This document shows, in pieces, positions 20,701-24,391 of a stretch of DNA of 24,391 bases (position 1 is the stretch's first letter; every line of letters begins with the position of its first letter). The stretch comes from Jimgerdemannia flammicorona (Eukaryota; Mucoromycota; Endogonomycetes; Endogonales; Endogonaceae), in NCBI GenBank assembly GCA_003990745.1, contig RBNI01001101.1:1-24391 (forward strand). The letters run 5' to 3'. The translations under genes and the position numbers were made by a program. The notes below the pieces were generated by a model. That model worked only from the letters and a program-made list of their open reading frames with translations, was not told the origin of the DNA and searched no databases.

Positions 20701-23318
20701 CCTTTGGTGCATCATGTTGTATCATTGACCTCTCTATCGATTTTTATATTCTGTTCGCTCTTAGCACTGAATTTATTCACGTTTTCCATTCGCGATTCTC
20801 ATTTATCACCAGGATACCAATGCCACCTTCAAAAAGGTTCTCACTCACCTCTCCCAATCTCTCGTCAACTCCACCCCGGCCATTAACGATCCAACCATTC
20901 CCCCGCCCATGTCCTACACCATGATGGACCTCGCCATCACCATGGTCCCCTTCCTCAGCACCGACTCCACCCAACACCTCTACGCCCTCGTCACCTCCTC
21001 GCTCCTCTCGCGTGAGGACGAACCCACCCTCCAAAAGAAGACGTACAAGGTCCTCAACCGCATGGCTGAGTGCGAGACCGGTCGCGCCGTCTTGCTGCAC
21101 AATATCAACGACCTGCAGACCCGGTTGCTCGACGCGATGGGAGCGACCGCCCCGAGCTCAAAGAAGGATCGGTTGCAGACGTTGCTGAACACGGTGGAGT
21201 TGCTGCCAAGCACGGACCTGCATTTGATCCCGAGCGTCTTATCAGAGGCGGTCGTGTGCACGAAGGAGGTCAATGAGAAGGCGAGGATCTTGGCGTACGA
21301 TCTTTTGGTCTCGATGGGGAAAAAGATGAGGGAGGGCGGGACGGTCGTGAACAGTAAGGTCGATGGAATGGAAGAGGATATGCCGGATGGTAGGTGTTTT
21401 GCAGCTAGCTTGTCGGTGTGGGTGCATTTCATAAGCAATGTGTTTTCTCGGATTCAGCAGACTTGCACTTTGTGTCGGTTCTCACCTATTTATTTATCTT
21501 TCGGTCTGATCGCCTTGCATAGTGAAAGCGACAATCGCCGAGTACTTTATGATGGTGACAGCCGGTTTGGCGGGTTCGACGCCGCATATGATCAGCGCTA
21601 CTATCACCAGTTTGTCGAGGTTGTTATTCGAGTTCAAAGGTATGTTACCTCAGTTTATATATATATATATATATTCCCTTTAATATTACCTAAATAGTAG
21701 CGCATGCGATATTCAAAAATTATTATTATTATTATTATAATTATTATTATTATTCGTTCAGATTCCCTCAATCCCTCCCTCGTTTCCGACCTCCTACAGA
21801 CAATGCACATGTTTGTCGAATCCTCAAATCGTGAGATTGTGAAATCCGCGCTCGGTTTCGTTAAGGTCGCGACTGTCTCCCTCGAGCCACATCTGCTGCA
21901 GCCCCACCTGCCGCAGATCGTCCTGGGCATTCTCACTTGGAGTCACGAGCACAAGAGTCACTTTAAGGCAAAGGTGCGGCACATCTTCGAGCGGTTGATT
22001 CGCAAGTTTGGGTAAGTGGGAATATTACGATAGCGCCCATCGGCTTGGTTTGTACTATAGAGGACCGATCAAATAGGTGTGTGAATGAGCCATTCTCTCG
22101 GTATTCGATTCGCTTCATCTAGTTATGAAAAAATTGAAACCCTGGTCCCTGAAGACGACAAGAAGCTTCTGGTTAACATCAAGAAACGTCGCGAGCGTGC
22201 CAAGCGCAAAAAGGCAGCCAACGCTGAGATGGAATCGGATGGAGAGGAGGCAACTGAAGAGTTGCCCGCTGTGCATCACGGCAAGAGCTATAATAACGCA
22301 TACGAGGATGCGCTGTATGGGAGCGAGAGCGAACTAGAGGATTCTGAAGAGGAGGAATCACATGGGTTGGATGCAGGGAAGGAGAAGAGGCAAAAAGAAA
22401 AGGTGAATTTGATTGATATTATGCGGGGGAACAAAGTCGTGTTTTTGTAGTGTTGGCATTTGGTTCCGTGAACGTATGCGCTTTATTTTTCATTTGGCTG
22501 ACGTTACTATATCAATCGCCATTTTTTTTTATAGAATAAGAAGCAGATTAGTGAAACATGGATTAAGGAAGACATGGAAGGGCCGCTAGATTTTCTTGAT
22601 CGCGGTGTTGTTGGGCGTATTACATGTAAGTTATTCAATTGATCTCTTCTTTTTCTTTTTCACTCCTTTCTTTCTGTTGTCGCTCCACTTACTTCATCCC
22701 ACCTACCCACAGCATCCAAACCGACCCCCCGTAAAGGTCGCCGCGTGACGGGCGACGATTTCACGACGGGTGAGGACGGTCGCATGGTGATCAACGAATC
22801 CGACTCCGATGCCGATGCCGCTGGCATCGACGAGGATGGTGCGGCGGTGGCCGAGAACCATTACCTCCAGGCGCAGAGGAGCGAGGACGGGTTCACGCGT
22901 GGGCAAGGCAACCGCATCAAGTTCAACAAGAGGCGGAGGGGAGAGGCAGCTGGGGACGAGGATATGATGGATGTCGATGAGCCGACGAGAGAACCCGGCG
23001 CAGAGAAGAAGAGGAGCAATGGGAAGGGTGGAGTCGTTATGTTGGGCAAGGAGTATAAGGCTAAGGTAATTTCGATTGCGGTCGGGATTCGGTGGAGATT
23101 ATTAATTATTGTACTTAATTCAGGCATTTACTTGAAATTCCTGGCCATAATAGCAACTCTAATCATATACCAATCAACCATTACCACAGCGCGCAGGTGG
23201 TGATATCAAGAAGAAGGGCAAGCCGGACCCATACGCCTACCTACCGCTCACCAAGGCGATCAAGAAAAAGGGCCAGCGCGGGCCGACGGTGTCCGTCACG
23301 GGCAAGGCGAGGAAGTAA
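17709..23318 (+). CDS. RRP12: Ribosomal RNA processing / export protein Rrp12
   Basis: Seventeen exons: 17709-17771, 17898-17927, 18057-18110, 18182-18270, 18384-18483, 18558-18869, 19015-19161, 19379-19470, 19560-19851, 19936-20670, 20813-21389, 21523-21639, 21762-22011, 22123-22402, 22535-22625, 22713-23065, 23190-23318. They sum to 3711 nt, 1236 aa, near the yeast length. The protein is an all-helical HEAT/ARM-repeat protein with the NUC173 region from about residue 394 (LNDALELMGELRLAP, GPEKFLQVLPLNLENPG). A basic nuclear signal follows at 973-983 (KKRRERAKRKK), then acidic stretches and a Lys-rich tail ending in PYAYLPL and VTGKARK. Rrp12 acts in the nucleolus and nucleus in late 40S and 60S maturation and in export through nuclear pores. 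Two boundaries are ambiguous: exon 7 could begin at the earlier acceptor before 18944, and exon 14 could extend to 22435. Only 147 bp separate it from the upstream synthase stop. Confidence 0.93.
17974..17998. repeat. 25-nt poly-T run in RRP12 intron 2
   Basis: A homopolymer inside intron 17928-18056. It is well upstream of the acceptor and probably a variable-length tract. Confidence 0.8.
21657..21754. repeat. (AT)n and (TTA)n microsatellites in RRP12 intron 12
   Basis: (AT)9 at 21657-21674 and an interrupted TTA/ATT array at 21719-21754 fill most of the 122-nt intron between exons 12 and 13. The trinucleotide array runs into the acceptor TTATTCGTTCAG. Confidence 0.85.
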
Positions 23319-23569
23319 TACGGGGAGGTTTGTTGAAATGACTGCGAAAAAGGGCAATGTCTGTCTTCATGATATACGCGGGGGGATGGGCACAGATTTT
23401 ATTTTCAATAGAACGATGACAATCTAGATGCGCGAGTGATGTTATTATATTCGACGACAAATGCATGATTTGCAGCATGTATTCTATTTACACATTCACA
23501 ATTACATGTTCCTAAAAAAAAAAGTTAAGTTTTTGTGATATAAAATTTCATGTTCTCCATATCATCTAG
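23319..23569. other. Convergent intergenic region between RRP12 and BUD20
   Basis: 251 bp between two stop codons on opposite strands. It holds both 3' UTRs and a short A run near 23514-23523. No gene is seen. Confidence 0.6.
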
Positions 23570-24249
23570 CTACACAGTCTCCACCTCCATGTTTGCCTCC
23601 TTCAGCACGCGCACCCCACGCTTCCCGTTATCTGTCGTCAACCCGACGGCGGCCTCAGCCTCCTTCTGTGTGTATGGCTCGTCCTTGAGCTGTTTCAGCC
23701 GGCGCTTGTGGACCTTGCCGCGATAATGTTCCGACAGGGCCATCGAGGTCGTGAAGTGTTTGCTATAAGTGTTAGATGGTTAGGGTGAATGAAGGCAAAA
23801 TATGGGTGCCTTTTAGAAAAGCCCGGCCCTCCACAAAACAAAACAAAAAACGAGCTTCCCCAAGATATACTCACGCGCACGTTATACAGTAGTGCTGTCC
23901 CAACCCTGGCAGATCCGCGTCGACGGGCTGGCTGGCAAGCTTGGCGGCGTTCTCGGGCTTCAGGTCTTCGTGAACCTGATCAAGCATCTTGGAAAAGGCG
24001 CGGGTGCGCATCGCGCGCGAAGTGTCGCGGATACCATGGTGAGTGCGCGAGCGGCGGAGTCTGCGCGGGATCGTGTACAAGGATGATTGGGGGGGAGGCG
24101 AACGGCGGTGAGAGAAAAAACGGAAAAAGGCATATCGTGTGAATGGGTAAGGTCAACGATCAGGGATTATAAACGTGCTAGTGCGGACGGACGGTTTTCA
24201 AAAGGGTTCCCTTGTCCCAGCGACCGAATGGCACAGCATACCTTCCCAT
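23570..24249 (-). CDS. BUD20: Pre-60S shuttling zinc-finger factor Bud20 / ZNF593
   Basis: Three exons on the minus strand: 24249-24242 (8 nt), 24060-23875 and 23762-23570. They sum to 387 nt, 128 aa. The protein begins [15 protein letters not shown] and has a single C2H2 finger, Cys61-X2-Cys64-X12-His77-X5-His83, split by the second intron just after Cys64. The basic [20 protein letters not shown] segment that follows is diagnostic of this family. Bud20 is a small late-acting 60S factor that helps nuclear export of the large subunit. The middle exon has no usable ATG in frame. The first exon ATG GGA AG|GTATGC, joined to the acceptor CCGCGCAG, restores the expected MGR start, with a 181-nt intron. 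It is convergent with RRP12, which acts in the same process. Confidence 0.9.
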
Positions 24250-24391
24250 GTCGAAAAGCTGAATTGTGTAGAGCTTGGAGAGATGTATTTTTTCTTTTCT
24301 ACGCGTCCAATCACCGCTGGTCACATGATTTCAGCTAATTATATCATTTTCGGTTCTCGTCCGCTTTACAGCACTCCCCTCCCTTTTTTTT
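24250..24391. other. BUD20 promoter / 5' flank at window edge
   Basis: Upstream flank of the minus-strand BUD20 gene. No coding sequence is supported, and the region ends in a short T run at the window edge. Confidence 0.5.

Noticed and set aside
21719..21754. Repeat expansion affecting RRP12 coding sequence
   Set aside because: The trinucleotide array lies wholly within intron 12. The flanking exons join in frame without it.

Overview
The window is nuclear DNA from a fungus. Short GT...AG introns of about 70-250 nt interrupt every confident gene, and all five of those products have clear eukaryotic or fungal relatives. Intron density is high: 17 exons in SPF1, 17 in RRP12, 8 in the ketoacyl-ACP synthase, 6 in the sugar transporter and 3 in BUD20. 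Together with a GDP-fucose-type transporter and a lineage-specific nuclease-like gene, this suggests an early-diverging fungus, probably Mucoromycota (Mortierella, Endogonales or Glomeromycotina type). That placement is inferred from protein character and has not been searched.

Layout. Positions 1-934 hold no gene I can support. Positions 935-3835 (+) carry a multi-exon gene of unknown, probably fungal-specific family with a PD-(D/E)XK-like core. An in-frame TGA and a second frame break make it look like a pseudogene, and its enlarged first intron holds hairpin-forming tandem repeats. Positions 3967-4807 (-) can be read as an unreported two-exon gene of 109 residues whose intron is filled with a degenerate tandem repeat. 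Positions 5232-10758 (-) are SPF1, the ER P5A-type ATPase. Positions 10759-13194 form a long intergenic stretch with E-box motifs, a possible small minus-strand gene and a four-copy minisatellite. Positions 13195-15139 (+) encode a GDP-fucose-type nucleotide-sugar transporter, 15575-17561 (+) a mitochondrial-type 3-oxoacyl-ACP synthase (CEM1/OXSM), 17709-23318 (+) the ribosome-export factor RRP12, and 23570-24249 (-) the pre-60S zinc-finger factor BUD20.

The five conserved genes were rebuilt exon by exon. Every joined model keeps frame across all junctions and is divisible by three: SPF1 1210 aa, transporter 337 aa, synthase 436 aa, RRP12 1236 aa, BUD20 128 aa. Two of them, SPF1 and BUD20, need a tiny first coding exon (11 and 8 nt) to supply a start codon.

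The genes are housekeeping functions with some themes. SPF1 (ER membrane homeostasis) and the sugar transporter (Golgi glycosylation) serve the secretory pathway and are divergently transcribed. RRP12 and BUD20 both act in ribosome maturation and export and are convergent, with 251 bp between their stops. The left 5 kb and the 10.8-13.2 kb interval are accessory, repeat-rich DNA. I found no rRNA, tRNA or CRISPR array and no intact transposon.
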